From: Acidovorax soli
GTDB lineage: Bacteria; Pseudomonadota; Gammaproteobacteria; Burkholderiales; Burkholderiaceae_C
DNA: 64,000 bases
NCBI RefSeq assembly: GCF_900107605.1
Contig: NZ_FNQJ01000008.1
Location: 62,001 to 126,000, forward strand
Reading direction: 5' to 3'
The notes below the pieces were generated by a model that ran no database searches, was not told the origin of the DNA, and saw only the letters and a list, made by a program, of their open reading frames with translations. The translations under genes and the position numbers were made by a program. Below, piece by piece: positions 9,872 through 19,188 of this stretch (position 1 is its first letter; the number at the start of each line of letters is the position of its first letter).

Positions 9872-9934
9872 GGTCTACACCCTGGCCGGCAGAAAAACTC
9901 CAATGAAATCAAGGCCCCACGCGCCGGCGCGTGC

Positions 9935-9949
9935 TGGCATGCGTCTTGA
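9935..9949 (+). promoter_or_regulatory. Candidate sigma-54 promoter of the aldehyde dehydrogenase
   Basis: TGGCATGCGTCTTGA carries a perfect TGGCA -24 element and, after the required 10-base gap, TTGA where the consensus -12 element is TTGC. Transcription would start near 9961, leaving a leader of 60 bases with AGGAG at 10007-10011 before ATG 10021. Confidence 0.5.
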
Positions 9950-10020
9950 GTAGAGGGTGGGTATCGGACGGACCCGCAGGGTCGGCCCGATGCACACAAC
10001 CCTCGCAGGAGACATGCACC

Positions 10021-11544
<1,524 letters not shown>

Positions 11545-11570
11545 GGGGCGGCGGCCCACAGACCGTCCCT

Positions 11571-11624
11571 GGCGTCGTTGCTCCGTCTTGCCGTAGCGTT
11601 GCTACTGTCTGCGACGGAGACGCC
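11571..11624 (+). ncRNA. Long structured hairpin in the aldehyde dehydrogenase-DUF779 gap
   Basis: Nested complementary arms form one extended hairpin: GGCGT (11571-11575) with ACGCC (11620-11624), CTCCGTC (11581-11587) with GACGGAG (11613-11619), and an inner GTAGC-GTT-GCTAC (11593-11605). It is followed 40 bases later by an intrinsic terminator. It could be a REP-like element or the structured part of an attenuator; I do not recognise a known RNA family. Confidence 0.45.
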
Positions 11625-11665
11625 TAGCCAGAAACGGCCTGTGAACCGCAGGACACGCTGCTGGC

Positions 11666-11700
11666 GGCGCGTTGTTCCAACGCGCCGCTTTTTGCTTCTT
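11666..11700 (+). terminator. Intrinsic terminator upstream of the DUF779 gene
   Basis: A perfect 9-bp stem GGCGCGTTG (11666-11674) and CAACGCGCC (11678-11686), loop TTC, is followed by GCTTTTTGCTTCTT. It lies only 25 bases before the DUF779 start, leaving no space for a promoter in between, so DUF779 expression probably relies on read-through. Confidence 0.8.
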
Positions 11701-11724
11701 TTGCATCGCACGCTGGAGACAACC

Positions 11725-12132
11725 ATGGTCGAAAAAGTCATCGCCACCCCCGCCGCGCTGGAGCTGGTGGCCTTTCTGCAAACCAAGCACGGCCCCGACT
11801 TGATGTTCCACCAGTCGGGCGGCTGCTGCGACAACAGTGCGGCCAACTGCTATCTGCCCGGCGAGATCACGATGGGCGCGGGCGACGTGTACCTGGGCGA
11901 CATCGGCGGCTGCCCGTTCTACATCGGGCGCGCGCAGTACGAGACCTGGAAACACACGCAGCTCATCATCGATGTGATCGAGGGAACGGGTGGCACCCTC
12001 TCGCTGGAGGGGCCGGAGGGCAAGGCCTTCCACACCCGTTCCCGCGTGTTCACCGCAGTGGAATTGGCAGAGCTGGCAAGGGAAGGCGAACGGGGTGTTG
12101 CATCGCCACCGCTGTTGAACAGCGAGAAATAA
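11725..12132 (+). CDS. DUF779 family protein, aldehyde dehydrogenase-associated
   Basis: The 135-residue protein carries the conserved cysteine-rich signature HQSGGCCDNSAANC near residue 30 and GGCPFYIG near residue 60, diagnostic of DUF779. These proteins are almost always encoded beside acetaldehyde dehydrogenase genes; their biochemical role is not established, though the cysteines suggest redox or metal binding. The open frame runs further upstream, but homology begins at MVEKVIATP, with CTGGAG ahead of ATG 11725. It lies 180 bases behind the dehydrogenase, separated by a hairpin and an intrinsic terminator. Confidence 0.88.
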   Translation: MVEKVIATPAALELVAFLQTKHGPDLMFHQSGGCCDNSAANCYLPGEITMGAGDVYLGDIGGCPFYIGRAQYETWKHTQLIIDVIEGTGGTLSLEGPEGKAFHTRSRVFTAVELAELAREGERGVASPPLLNSEK

Positions 12133-12160
12133 TGCCCAAAACCGCCTCAAATGCGCATCT

Positions 12161-12252
12161 GGCGCGGATTTCGCCCACGATGTCGGTCACGCGGCGGATG
12201 GCGCCCACCACCTCACGGCCCTGCTCGGCTACGGTGCCGGCGGCCAGGGCAG
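12161..12252 (-). pseudogene. Possible methyl-accepting chemotaxis protein fragment
   Basis: Reverse-strand translation contains EQGREVVGAIRRVTDIVGEI, close to the conserved signalling-domain stretch around SIRRVTDIMGEI of methyl-accepting chemotaxis proteins. Only about 30 codons match, with unrelated sequence on either side, so this looks like a gene remnant. It sits in a 420-base stretch (12133-12552) lacking any intact gene. Confidence 0.4.
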
Positions 12253-12427
12253 ACGGCAAAACCATGCGGGGCTGCACCATTCGTAGCGCAGTGCATGGAT
12301 GCTCGCGCAAAGTGGTATTGGCTCCCATCAGGCGATGGCGGCAGCTGCTCGATGGCTTGGGGGCTATCGGCAGGCTGCAGACGCTGGTGAATAATGTCTG
12401 GCGTCCCTTTTGCGGAGATCCCCCAGC

Positions 12428-12544
12428 ATGCATTCCATCACCTTGCGCTTTCTGGCCAGCTGTGGCGCACCATCGCCATCCGGCCGCATCCTGGGGGGAA
12501 TCGCCTTGCGCTGGGCCGACGAAGCGGCGCGCGCTGCGCAGTAA
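12428..12544 (+). pseudogene. 38-codon ORF resembling the N terminus of an acyl-CoA thioesterase
   Basis: ATG 12428 opens a frame reading MHSITLRFLAS, then GRILGGIALRWADEAARAAQ and a stop. Hotdog acyl-CoA thioesterases of Burkholderiales begin with LTLRFLAEP, then GGKVHGGxxMKWIDEA, so spacing and key glycines match while most other residues have drifted. A GGAG lies about 12 bases upstream. Probably a truncated relic; alternatively a small expressed peptide ahead of the EamA gene, whose start lies 8 bases past this stop. Confidence 0.4.
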
Positions 12545-12552
12545 GGCGGCAA

Positions 12553-13485
12553 ATGCCTGCTGCACCTGGCCCGATGCGGGGCCGCGATCTTCTGGCCGCG
12601 CTGGCGGTGGTGGTGCTCTGGGGCGTGAACTTCGTGGCCATGAAGTGGGGCCTGCGCAGCTTCACGCCCTTCCAGCTGGGCGCCTTGCGCTACCTGTGGG
12701 CGGCGGTGCCCCTGGTGCTGCTGGTGCGGGCGCCGCGCATGCACTGGCGCTGGGTGTTGCTGTTTGGCAGCTTCCAGGGCGTGGGGCAGTTCGGCTTCTT
12801 GTTTGTGGCACTGCAGATGGGCATGACGGCGGCGCTGGCCAGCGTGCTGCTGCAGACGCAGGTGTTCTTCACGGCGCTGTTCGGTTTTGCGGTGCTGCAC
12901 GAGCGCCCCGGCCGGCCGCTGGTGCTGGGCCTCGTGCTGGCGGGGCTGGGGTTGCTGTGCTTTGCGATGAACTATGTGCAGCCGGGTGATGCCGCGGCGG
13001 GCACCACGCTGGCCGGCTTGCTGCTGACGCTGTGCGCTGCGGCCTGGTGGGCCGCGTCGAACATCGTCTCGCGCCTGGCGCAGCAAGCCTCGCCGGGCTA
13101 CGACCCTTTCTCGTTCGTGGTCTGGAGCAGCCTGGTGCCGGTGCTGCCCTTCACCCTGCTGTCGCTCTGGCTGGACCCCGATGCGAGCCGCTGGCTCGAT
13201 CCGGCCACCTGGGCCGCCGTGCCGCTGGTGGCCTGGCTGTCGCTGGCGTACCTGGGCTGGGCCGCCACGGTGCTGGGCTACGGGATGTGGACCACCTTGC
13301 TCAAGCGCTACCCGGCCAACCGCGTGGCACCCTTCAGCCTGGGTGTTCCGCTGGTCGGCATTGCCGCAGGCATGGGGGTGCTGGGCGAGGCCATCACGGC
13401 CTGGCAATGGGCGGGCGTGGCCTGCGTGGTGCTGGCCCTGGCGTGTGTGGTGCTGGGACCGCGGTTGGGCATAAAAAAGGCCTGA
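12553..13485 (+). CDS. EamA/DMT-family transporter
   Basis: The 310-residue protein has ten predicted membrane segments arranged as two EamA repeats, with the first at LLAALAVVVLWGVNFVAMKW and the second half beginning near TLAGLLLTLCAAAWWAASNI. EamA proteins export metabolites such as cysteine pathway intermediates or amino acids; this substrate is unknown. The start at 12553 (MPAAPGPMRGRD) is preceded by AAGGCGG at 12543-12549. Its last codons and stop lie inside an R1 repeat, which therefore encodes the terminal residues Lys-Lys-Ala. Confidence 0.88.
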   Translation: MPAAPGPMRGRDLLAALAVVVLWGVNFVAMKWGLRSFTPFQLGALRYLWAAVPLVLLVRAPRMHWRWVLLFGSFQGVGQFGFLFVALQMGMTAALASVLLQTQVFFTALFGFAVLHERPGRPLVLGLVLAGLGLLCFAMNYVQPGDAAAGTTLAGLLLTLCAAAWWAASNIVSRLAQQASPGYDPFSFVVWSSLVPVLPFTLLSLWLDPDASRWLDPATWAAVPLVAWLSLAYLGWAATVLGYGMWTTLLKRYPANRVAPFSLGVPLVGIAAGMGVLGEAITAWQWAGVACVVLALACVVLGPRLGIKKA

Positions 13486-13528
13486 AGCGCTTATTCATCA
13501 GGCGTTTGTAGCTATTTAATCAATAGCA
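13473..13528 (+). repeat. Dispersed repeat R1, copy B (3' end of eamA-like gene)
   Basis: A well-preserved copy and the best reference: AAAAAAGGCC, then AGCGCTTATTCATCAGGCG, then TAGCTATT and AATAGCA. The second half can fold as GCTATT...AATAGC. The transporter stop codon is inside the element. Confidence 0.75.
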
Positions 13529-13552
13529 ATCCGGTATGTTGCGCAGCGCCTC

Positions 13553-14377
13553 TTAGCCGCACGCCGCCTGCAGCACGGCGCGGGTGCGCAGCGCTTCGTG
13601 GCGCGCGGCGGCGGCGAAATCGTCGCCGCCCGAGGCATACAGAATGGCCCGTGACGAGTTCACGATGATGGGGCCGTTGGTGCGTCGGCCGGCGCGCACC
13701 GTGGCCACGGCATCGCCGCCCTGGGCCCCCACGCCGGGGATCAGCAGGGGCAGCGTGGGCGCAATGCTGCGCACGCGTTCGATTTCCTGGGGGTAGGTGG
13801 CGCCCACCACCAGGCCGAGCTGGCCATTGCGGTTCCAGGGGCCTTGGGCGAGGCGGGCCACATGTTCGTACAGCAGGGGCTGGCCCTCGATGCTGGCCAG
13901 GCGCTGGTTTTGCAGGTCGTCACCGCCGGGGTTGGAGGTGCGGCACAGCAGGAACGCGCCCTTGCCGTGGTAGGCCAGGTAGGGCTCGATGGAGTCGAAT
14001 CCCATGAAGGGCGAGAGCGTGACGGCGTCGGCGCCATAGCGCTCGAACGCCTCCTTGGCGTATTGCTCGGCAGTCGAGCCGATGTCGCCCCGCTTGGCAT
14101 CCAGGATCACCGGCACCTGGGGCGCGTTGCAGCGCATGTGCTGCATGAGGCGCTCGAGCTGGTCTTCGGCGCCGTGGGCCGCAAAGTAGGCAATCTGGGG
14201 CTTGAAGGCGCAGGCCACATCCGCCGTGCTGTCCACAATCGCGGCACAAAAATCGTAGATCTTGTGCGGGTCGCCGCGCATGCCGGTGGGAAACCGGGTG
14301 GGTTCAGGGTCCAGTCCCACGCAGAGCATCGAGTTGTTCTGGGTGGCGGCATTGCGCAGCATGTCGAGAAAGGTCAT
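13553..14377 (-). CDS. pyrF: Orotidine 5'-phosphate decarboxylase (type 2)
   Basis: Converts OMP to UMP, the last step of de novo pyrimidine synthesis. The 274-residue protein has the catalytic signature [15 protein letters not shown], with its Lys/Asp charge network, and ends with the phosphate-gripping segment near [10 protein letters not shown] and NSSRAILYA. Length and motifs fit the longer type 2 enzymes of betaproteobacteria. ATG 14377 (MTFLDMLRN) is chosen over an upstream in-frame codon because homology starts here and a -10-like box lies seven bases upstream. It follows pgk but is separated from it by an intrinsic terminator, so it is transcribed on its own. Confidence 0.95.
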   Translation of the reverse strand: MTFLDMLRNAATQNNSMLCVGLDPEPTRFPTGMRGDPHKIYDFCAAIVDSTADVACAFKPQIAYFAAHGAEDQLERLMQHMRCNAPQVPVILDAKRGDIGSTAEQYAKEAFERYGADAVTLSPFMGFDSIEPYLAYHGKGAFLLCRTSNPGGDDLQNQRLASIEGQPLLYEHVARLAQGPWNRNGQLGLVVGATYPQEIERVRSIAPTLPLLIPGVGAQGGDAVATVRAGRRTNGPIIVNSSRAILYASGGDDFAAAARHEALRTRAVLQAACG

Positions 14378-14384
14378 GGGCGCA

Positions 14385-14412
14385 ATTTTAGGCGGGCCAG
14401 GCAAGGTGTAAG
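14385..14412 (-). promoter_or_regulatory. Promoter of pyrF, probably giving a leaderless mRNA
   Basis: On the reverse strand CTTACA (14412-14407), a 16-base gap and TAAAAT (14390-14385) form a promoter just downstream of the pgk terminator. The -10 box ends seven bases before ATG 14377, so the transcript would start at or beside the initiation codon. No Shine-Dalgarno sequence is possible in this arrangement. Confidence 0.45.
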
Positions 14413-14419
14413 CGCCCAG

Positions 14420-14443
14420 AAAAAAGGCCGTCGCAACGGCCTT
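14420..14443 (-). terminator. Intrinsic terminator of pgk
   Basis: On the reverse strand the 8-bp stem AAGGCCGT-TGCG-ACGGCCTT (14443-14424) is followed by an unbroken T-run, 15 bases past the pgk stop codon. Stem, short loop and T-tract are all ideal. Confidence 0.85.
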
Positions 14444-14458
14444 GGTTCAGTGCGCACC

Positions 14459-15658
14459 TCAGGACTGCGCAGCGGCCCGTTTTTCCAGGATCTCGAACGC
14501 CGGCAAGGTCTTGCCTTCGAGCACCTCCAGGAAGGCGCCACCACCGGTGGAGATGTAGCCCACCTGCTGCTCGATGCCATATTTGGCGATGGCCGCCAGG
14601 GTGTCGCCACCGCCTGCAATGCTGAACGCGGGCGATTGCGCAATGGCCTGGGCGATCTCGCGCGTGCCGTTTTCAAAGGCCGCGAACTCGAACACGCCCA
14701 CGGGGCCGTTCCAGACGATGGTGCCGGCCGATTTGAGCTGGGCGGCCAGCCGCGCGGCGGTCTGGGGGCCGATGTCCAGGATCAGGTCGTCGTCGGCCAC
14801 CTCGGTGGCGGCCTTGATGGTGGCGGGGGCGTCGGCGGCGAAGGTCTTGGCGGTGACCACATCGGTAGGAATCGGCACCTCGGCGCCGCGGGCCTTCATG
14901 GCGGCCATCACCGACCGGGCGGCGTCCAGCAGGTCGGGCTCGGCCAGGCTCTTGCCGATGGGCAGGCCGGCGGCCAGCATGAAGGTGTTGGCAATGCCGC
15001 CGCCCACGATCAGCTGGTCCACCTTGTCGGCCAGGCTCTGCAGGATGGTGAGCTTGGTGGACACCTTGGAGCCGGCCACGATGGCCGCCAGGGGGCGCTG
15101 GGGCTGGGCCAGGGCCTTGGTCAGGGCGTCGATTTCGGCCGACAGCAGCGGGCCGGCGCACGCCACCGGGGCGTACTGGGCGATGCCGTAGGTGGTGCCC
15201 TCGGCGCGGTGGGCCGTGCCAAAGGCGTCGTTCACGAAGATGTCGCACAGGGCGGCCAGCTTGCGGGCCAGCTCTTCCTTGTTTTTCTTTTCACCGACAT
15301 TGACGCGGCAGTTTTCCAGCAGCACCACCTGCCCCGGGGCCACGGTGATGCCGTCCACCCAGTGGGCGAGCAGCGGCACGTCGCGGCCCAGCAGCTCGGA
15401 CAGGCGCCGGGCCACGGGCGCCAGCGAGTCTTCGGGTTGGAACGCGCCTTCGGTGGGGCGGCCCAGGTGGCTGGTCACCATCACGGCGGCACCTGCGTCC
15501 AGCGCCATGCGGATGCACGGGATCGAGGCGCGGATGCGGGTGTCTTCGGTGATGTGGCCGGCGGCGTCCAGCGGCACGTTCAGGTCCGCACGGATGAAGA
15601 CGCGCTGACCACGGACTCGGTTCTGGGCGCACAGGTCGGAAAAACGCAGGATGTTCAT
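14459..15658 (-). CDS. pgk: Phosphoglycerate kinase
   Basis: Glycolytic enzyme interconverting 1,3-bisphosphoglycerate + ADP and 3-phosphoglycerate + ATP. The 399-residue protein has the N-terminal substrate-binding stretch [11 protein letters not shown] and SHLGRPTEG, the hinge region, and the C-terminal nucleotide loops NGPVGVFE and GGGDTLAAI followed by STGGGAFLE. Length is normal. ATG 15658 (MNILRFSD) is used; the frame also offers a TTG two codons earlier. An AT-rich TAAAAT about 45 bases upstream (15703-15708) may be its -10 box. Confidence 0.97.
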   Translation of the reverse strand: MNILRFSDLCAQNRVRGQRVFIRADLNVPLDAAGHITEDTRIRASIPCIRMALDAGAAVMVTSHLGRPTEGAFQPEDSLAPVARRLSELLGRDVPLLAHWVDGITVAPGQVVLLENCRVNVGEKKNKEELARKLAALCDIFVNDAFGTAHRAEGTTYGIAQYAPVACAGPLLSAEIDALTKALAQPQRPLAAIVAGSKVSTKLTILQSLADKVDQLIVGGGIANTFMLAAGLPIGKSLAEPDLLDAARSVMAAMKARGAEVPIPTDVVTAKTFAADAPATIKAATEVADDDLILDIGPQTAARLAAQLKSAGTIVWNGPVGVFEFAAFENGTREIAQAIAQSPAFSIAGGGDTLAAIAKYGIEQQVGYISTGGGAFLEVLEGKTLPAFEILEKRAAAQS

Positions 15659-15746
15659 GGGCAAGTAGCTCGCGAAGGGGGCACGTGTAACGGGGCTGTC
15701 ATTTTAGGCCCCCGCCCCGTCCTGCCCTGCTGCGGGGCCTGCCGGC

Positions 15747-16082
15747 CTACCAGCCCCAGCCGATGTGCAGCGGCAGGTACACCAGCATCCCCACCACGAT
15801 GGTGCCCAGGATGCCGCGGCGCCAGAAATAGTAGGCCACGGCGCACAGCACGGCGGGCAGGCGCGCGTCTTTCAGTGTGGCGATGAGCGCGCCGTGCGAC
15901 ATGAGTATCTCGGGCGCAATGACGGCCGTGAGCGCCGCCAGCGGCGCATATTTGAGCCCGCGCTTGAGCCAGTCGGGCAGGGGCAGCTCGCGCTCGGGGA
16001 TCATGAAGAACGAGCGCGTCAGCACCGTGAGCAAGGCCAGGCCGATCACCGCGACAAAGGCTTCCAGTCCATCCCAGTTCAT
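15747..16082 (-). CDS. azlD: AzlD-family branched-chain amino acid transport subunit
   Basis: A 111-residue protein with about four hydrophobic segments (VAVIGLALLTVLTRSFFMI, LAALTAVIAPEIL, LCAVAYYFWRRGILGTIVVG). AzlD is the small membrane partner of AzlC in LIV-E type exporters of branched-chain amino acids and their analogues. It overlaps azlC by four bases (ATGA), so the two are translationally coupled and probably made in equal amounts. It is the last gene of the def-lipoprotein-fmt-azlC-azlD cluster. Confidence 0.88.
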   Translation of the reverse strand: MNWDGLEAFVAVIGLALLTVLTRSFFMIPERELPLPDWLKRGLKYAPLAALTAVIAPEILMSHGALIATLKDARLPAVLCAVAYYFWRRGILGTIVVGMLVYLPLHIGWGW

Positions 16083-16900
16083 GGATGCTGCTCCTCGCGC
16101 AATGCCACGGCGTCGCCCGCTTCGACCTGTTCGAGCCCATCGGCGGTGATCCGGCTGTTGGCCGGCACCAGCAGCACCTCGGGTTTGTGGCGGCGCCGGT
16201 CCACGGCCTCGATCAGCAGCCCCACGGTGACTGCTGCGGCAATGGCCACCAGGATGTTGAGCTTGAGCGGCAGCGCAAACGCGGCAATGGCGGCGGTGGC
16301 GGCCACCCCCGTGGCCAGCCAGGTGGCACGGTCGAACAGCAGCGACAGCAACACGCCCAGCAGCGCCAGCACACCGGCAAATCCGAGGCCCCAGGACAGC
16401 GGCACGGCGTTGGCCAGCAGGATGCCGGCAATCGACGGCACCTGCCAGGCCAGCCAGTTGGTGGCGGCGGCGCCCCAGAAATAGGGCAGCTGGTCGGGCG
16501 CAGGCTGCGGTGCCGGAAAGCGCTTCATGAAGGCCACGAAGATCACGTCGCCGCTGAAGTAGCCAATGGTCACGCGCCAGCGCCGCGGCAGGTGCGCAAA
16601 GTAGCTGCGCCACAGGCTGCTGAAGATCACGAAGCGCAGGTTCACGCACGACGCCGTGAGCCAGACCACCCACAGCGGCGCCCCGGTGGCCAGCAGCGGA
16701 ATCACGGCCAGCTGGGCGCTGCCGGCATAGACCACCAGTGACATGAAAATCGCCATGGACACCGACATGCCGCTTTTGACCATGGCCACGCCCGTCACCA
16801 TGGCCCAGGCGGCCAGGCCCAGCGAGGTGCCGGCCATGTCGGTGATGGCCAGGCGAAACGCCGGGTGGCGCAGGGTCTGGCGGACCGACGCGATGCTCAT
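16079..16900 (-). CDS. azlC: AzlC-family branched-chain amino acid exporter
   Basis: The 273-residue protein has the AzlC hallmark near residue 55-75 ([15 protein letters not shown]) and [14 protein letters not shown], plus about seven membrane segments. Together with AzlD it forms an exporter for branched-chain amino acids. The start overlaps the fmt stop as ATGA, and its own stop overlaps azlD the same way. The C-terminal tail after the last segment is hydrophilic and somewhat long. No AzlB-like Lrp regulator is adjacent. Confidence 0.9.
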   Translation of the reverse strand: MSIASVRQTLRHPAFRLAITDMAGTSLGLAAWAMVTGVAMVKSGMSVSMAIFMSLVVYAGSAQLAVIPLLATGAPLWVVWLTASCVNLRFVIFSSLWRSYFAHLPRRWRVTIGYFSGDVIFVAFMKRFPAPQPAPDQLPYFWGAAATNWLAWQVPSIAGILLANAVPLSWGLGFAGVLALLGVLLSLLFDRATWLATGVAATAAIAAFALPLKLNILVAIAAAVTVGLLIEAVDRRRHKPEVLLVPANSRITADGLEQVEAGDAVALREEQHP

Positions 16901-17952
16901 GGGCCCGTGGACGCGATCGCTGGCGCGGGAGGCTCGGCCCCCAGCACCATGCCGGGTTGCAGCGGGAAGCCGCGCAGGAACTCGGAGGCGGGCAAGCGCT
17001 TGCCGCCGGACCGCTGCAGGCTGGTCAGGCGCAGGGCGCCTTCGCCGCAGGCCACCAGCACGCCGGTGTTGTCTACGGACAAGATCTGGCCGTAGCGCTT
17101 GTCCGGTGTGCTCTGATGGCTATGGAGTTCATAGTCCCAGAGTTTGATGGTCTCGGTGCCCAGTGTGGTGCTTGCCCCGGGAAAAGGGTTGAAGGCCCGG
17201 ATCTGCCGGCCGATCACCTCGGCCGGCAGCGACCAGTCCACCGTGCTTTCGGATTTTTCGATCTTGTGGGCATAGGTCACGCCCTGCGCCGGCTGCGCCA
17301 CCGGCTGCAGGCCGCCGCAGGCCGCCAGCTCCAGGGCCTCCACGATCAGCCGGCCGCCCATGTGGGCCAGCCGGTCGTGCAGCGAGGCCGTGGTGTCGCG
17401 GGGGGTGATGGCCAGCTTTTCGGTCAGCAGCATGGCGCCCGTGTCCAGGCCCGCATCCATCTGCATGATGGTGACGCCCGTCTCGGCATCGCCCGCTTGA
17501 ATGGCGCGGTGGATGGGGGCGGCGCCGCGCCAGCGTGGCAGCAGGCTGGCGTGGATGTTCAGGCAACCCAGGCCCCTGGCCCCCACGCTCCCCGAGGGGG
17601 CCTTCGCGCCTTCGGGCGGCCAGGCGGCGCTCATGGCATCCAGCACCCACTGCGGCAGGATCAGGCCGTAGGCGGCCACCACCATTACATCGGCCTGGGC
17701 GGCCTGCAAGGCGTCGCGTGCAGCAGCGGCGTCTTCTGGAAATTTGCCATCCAGGCGCAGGCTGCGGGGCTGGGCCACCGCAATGCCATGCTCCAGTGCG
17801 CATTGCTTGACGGGCGAGGCCTGCAGTTTCATGCCCCGGCCCGCGGGACGGTCGGGCTGGGTGAGGACAAGGGGGACGGTGAATCCGGCGTCCAGCAGGC
17901 GTTGCAAGGCAATGCGGGCGAATTCGGGGGTTCCGGCAAAGATGATGTTCAT
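16897..17952 (-). CDS. fmt: Methionyl-tRNA formyltransferase with two repeat-derived insertions
   Basis: Formylates initiator Met-tRNA using 10-formyl-tetrahydrofolate. The N-terminal domain begins [12 protein letters not shown] and contains the catalytic set Asn132, His134 and Asp170 ([21 protein letters not shown]); the C-terminal OB-like domain follows from about residue 225. At 351 residues it is about 36 longer than the E. coli enzyme. Two segments explain much of this: residues 108-127 ([17 protein letters not shown]), which correspond to an R2-type GC-rich repeat and lie just before the catalytic motif, and residues about 272-292 in the C-terminal domain, which correspond to an R1 repeat. 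Catalytic residues are intact, so the enzyme should work. It sits between the lipoprotein gene and azlC. Confidence 0.96.
   Translation of the reverse strand: MNIIFAGTPEFARIALQRLLDAGFTVPLVLTQPDRPAGRGMKLQASPVKQCALEHGIAVAQPRSLRLDGKFPEDAAAARDALQAAQADVMVVAAYGLILPQWVLDAMSAAWPPEGAKAPSGSVGARGLGCLNIHASLLPRWRGAAPIHRAIQAGDAETGVTIMQMDAGLDTGAMLLTEKLAITPRDTTASLHDRLAHMGGRLIVEALELAACGGLQPVAQPAQGVTYAHKIEKSESTVDWSLPAEVIGRQIRAFNPFPGASTTLGTETIKLWDYELHSHQSTPDKRYGQILSVDNTGVLVACGEGALRLTSLQRSGGKRLPASEFLRGFPLQPGMVLGAEPPAPAIASTGP
17079..17134 (+). repeat. Dispersed repeat R1, copy J (inside fmt)
   Basis: Lies within the fmt C-terminal domain coding region, antisense to fmt when read in the R1 orientation. Aligned base by base without gaps to the moaC copy H, I count about 37 identities in 55 positions, including the shared run AGCGCTACGG or its equivalent. 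It encodes roughly [18 protein letters not shown] in the Fmt frame. Confidence 0.55.
17572..17631 (-). repeat. GC-rich repeat R2, copy inside fmt
   Basis: The fmt-sense strand carries GCCGCCCGAAGGCGCGAAG, then CCCCCTCGGGG and GTGGGGGCC, the pattern of a GC-rich palindromic element that I recall as common between genes in Acidovorax and Delftia. Here it is in frame and encodes the extra residues 108-127. Its length is a multiple of three and it contains no stop. Confidence 0.55.
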
Positions 17953-17975
17953 GAAGGAATGTCGGGCGATCGCTC

Positions 17976-18482
17976 TCAGGGGTTCCGGTCATCGCCCACG
18001 GGCTGGTCGTCGGTGAAGAGCAGCTGGCGTACCGTGCCCGCGTGGTCGATGTGGATGTGCGCCATGCGCGGTTCGTAGTCGTCCATGAACCGGTAGGTCC
18101 AGACATCGCCATCAAAGCGGGCCACCCGCTCGATCAGCATCGGCGGGCCGAAGCTGCGCTCGACGTCGGCCGCGGTCCATGCGTTGAGTGCAATGCCCGA
18201 GAAGCGGGCGAAGGTGAGGGTCTGCTCGACGCGCTGAAGGCGTCCGGCGGCATCGAAGTCCAGGTGGAACACCTGGCGGCCCGCTGGCAGAGTGGAGTAA
18301 AGCAGGCGTTCTGCCCCGCCTTCCAGGGCGGTCGCACTGGAGGGCGGACCCAGCCGCGACAGCACTTCGGCGCGGGTGGCCCCGGGTTTTTCCCGGTCCG
18401 GCGAGGCACAGGCCGACAGCAGTCCCACCAGAACCAGCGCACCGGCGCCGATGCCAAGGCGGCGCAGTGCGTTGGTACTCAC
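17976..18482 (-). CDS. Lipoprotein with SmpA/OmlA (BamE)-like domain
   Basis: The 168-residue product has a lipoprotein signal with lipobox LLSAC around Cys25. Two BamE-like units follow: [20 protein letters not shown], then a strand pair ending in [19 protein letters not shown], and a second [11 protein letters not shown] unit. Such domains are small outer-membrane-associated modules. The gene starts with GTG overlapping the def stop (GTGA) and ends 23 bases before fmt, so it is co-transcribed with both. Its role beside two N-formyl-methionine genes is not obvious and may be only co-transcription. Confidence 0.75.
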   Translation of the reverse strand: MSTNALRRLGIGAGALVLVGLLSACASPDREKPGATRAEVLSRLGPPSSATALEGGAERLLYSTLPAGRQVFHLDFDAAGRLQRVEQTLTFARFSGIALNAWTAADVERSFGPPMLIERVARFDGDVWTYRFMDDYEPRMAHIHIDHAGTVRQLLFTDDQPVGDDRNP

Positions 18483-18988
18483 TCGCGTGCTTCTCTTTGC
18501 TGTTTGAGCATCTTCGTCTTGATGCGGTTGCGCTTGAGCGGCGAGAGGTATTCCACGAACACCTTGCCCATGAGGTGGTCCATCTCATGCTGCATGCAGA
18601 CGGCCAGCAGGCCTTCGGCTTCGAGGGTGCGCGACTGCCCCTGCGCATCCAGCGCCCGCACATGCACGGCCGCCGCGCGTTCCACGCCGTCGTAGATGCC
18701 AGGCACCGAAAGGCAGCCCTCGTCGCCCACATGCTTTTCCGGGCTGGCCCAGACGATCTCCGGATTGATCAGCACCAGCGGCTCGTTGCGCTCCTCGGAG
18801 ACATCGATGACCACGATGCGCTCGTGCACGTCGATCTGCGTGGCTGCCAGGCCGATGCCGTGGGCGTCGTACATGGTGGCGAGCATGTCCGCAACCAGCG
18901 CCTGGACACGGGCGTCCACTGCCTGGACCGGCTGAGCGACCTTGTGAAGACGGGGGTCCGGATAACAGAGAATGGGAAGAATTGCCAT
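18479..18988 (-). CDS. def: Peptide deformylase
   Basis: Removes the formyl group from nascent protein N termini. The 169-residue protein carries all three metal-site motifs: GIGLAATQ (44-51), EGCLSVPG with ligand Cys92, and QHEMDH with ligands His134 and His138 and catalytic Glu135. It is first in an operon with the lipoprotein and fmt genes, pairing formylation and deformylation. It diverges from the LysM protein gene. Confidence 0.97.
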   Translation of the reverse strand: MAILPILCYPDPRLHKVAQPVQAVDARVQALVADMLATMYDAHGIGLAATQIDVHERIVVIDVSEERNEPLVLINPEIVWASPEKHVGDEGCLSVPGIYDGVERAAAVHVRALDAQGQSRTLEAEGLLAVCMQHEMDHLMGKVFVEYLSPLKRNRIKTKMLKQQREARE

Positions 18989-19075
18989 GAATGAAGGTGA
19001 AAGCTGTCGCTATTTTCGCCACTTTTGCCCCGCGCTGCAGCCGCCTGGTGCATTATTCGTTGCCCAATCAAGGGC

Positions 19076-19105
19076 TTGAGCAGAAAATCTCAGACGGTTT
19101 GTAAC
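19076..19105 (+). promoter_or_regulatory. Weak promoter candidate for the LysM-dprA genes
   Basis: TTGAGC (19076-19081), an 18-base gap and TGTAAC (19100-19105) form a moderate match upstream of the LysM gene. The 200-base divergent region with def contains nothing else that I can identify with confidence. Confidence 0.3.
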
Positions 19106-19188
19106 GTATCTGCCCGGCGGCTTGCATTGGGCAATCGATCGCGGCGCCAGTGAGGGGGCGTTTCACAATGCATCAAAAAAGGAACAAC

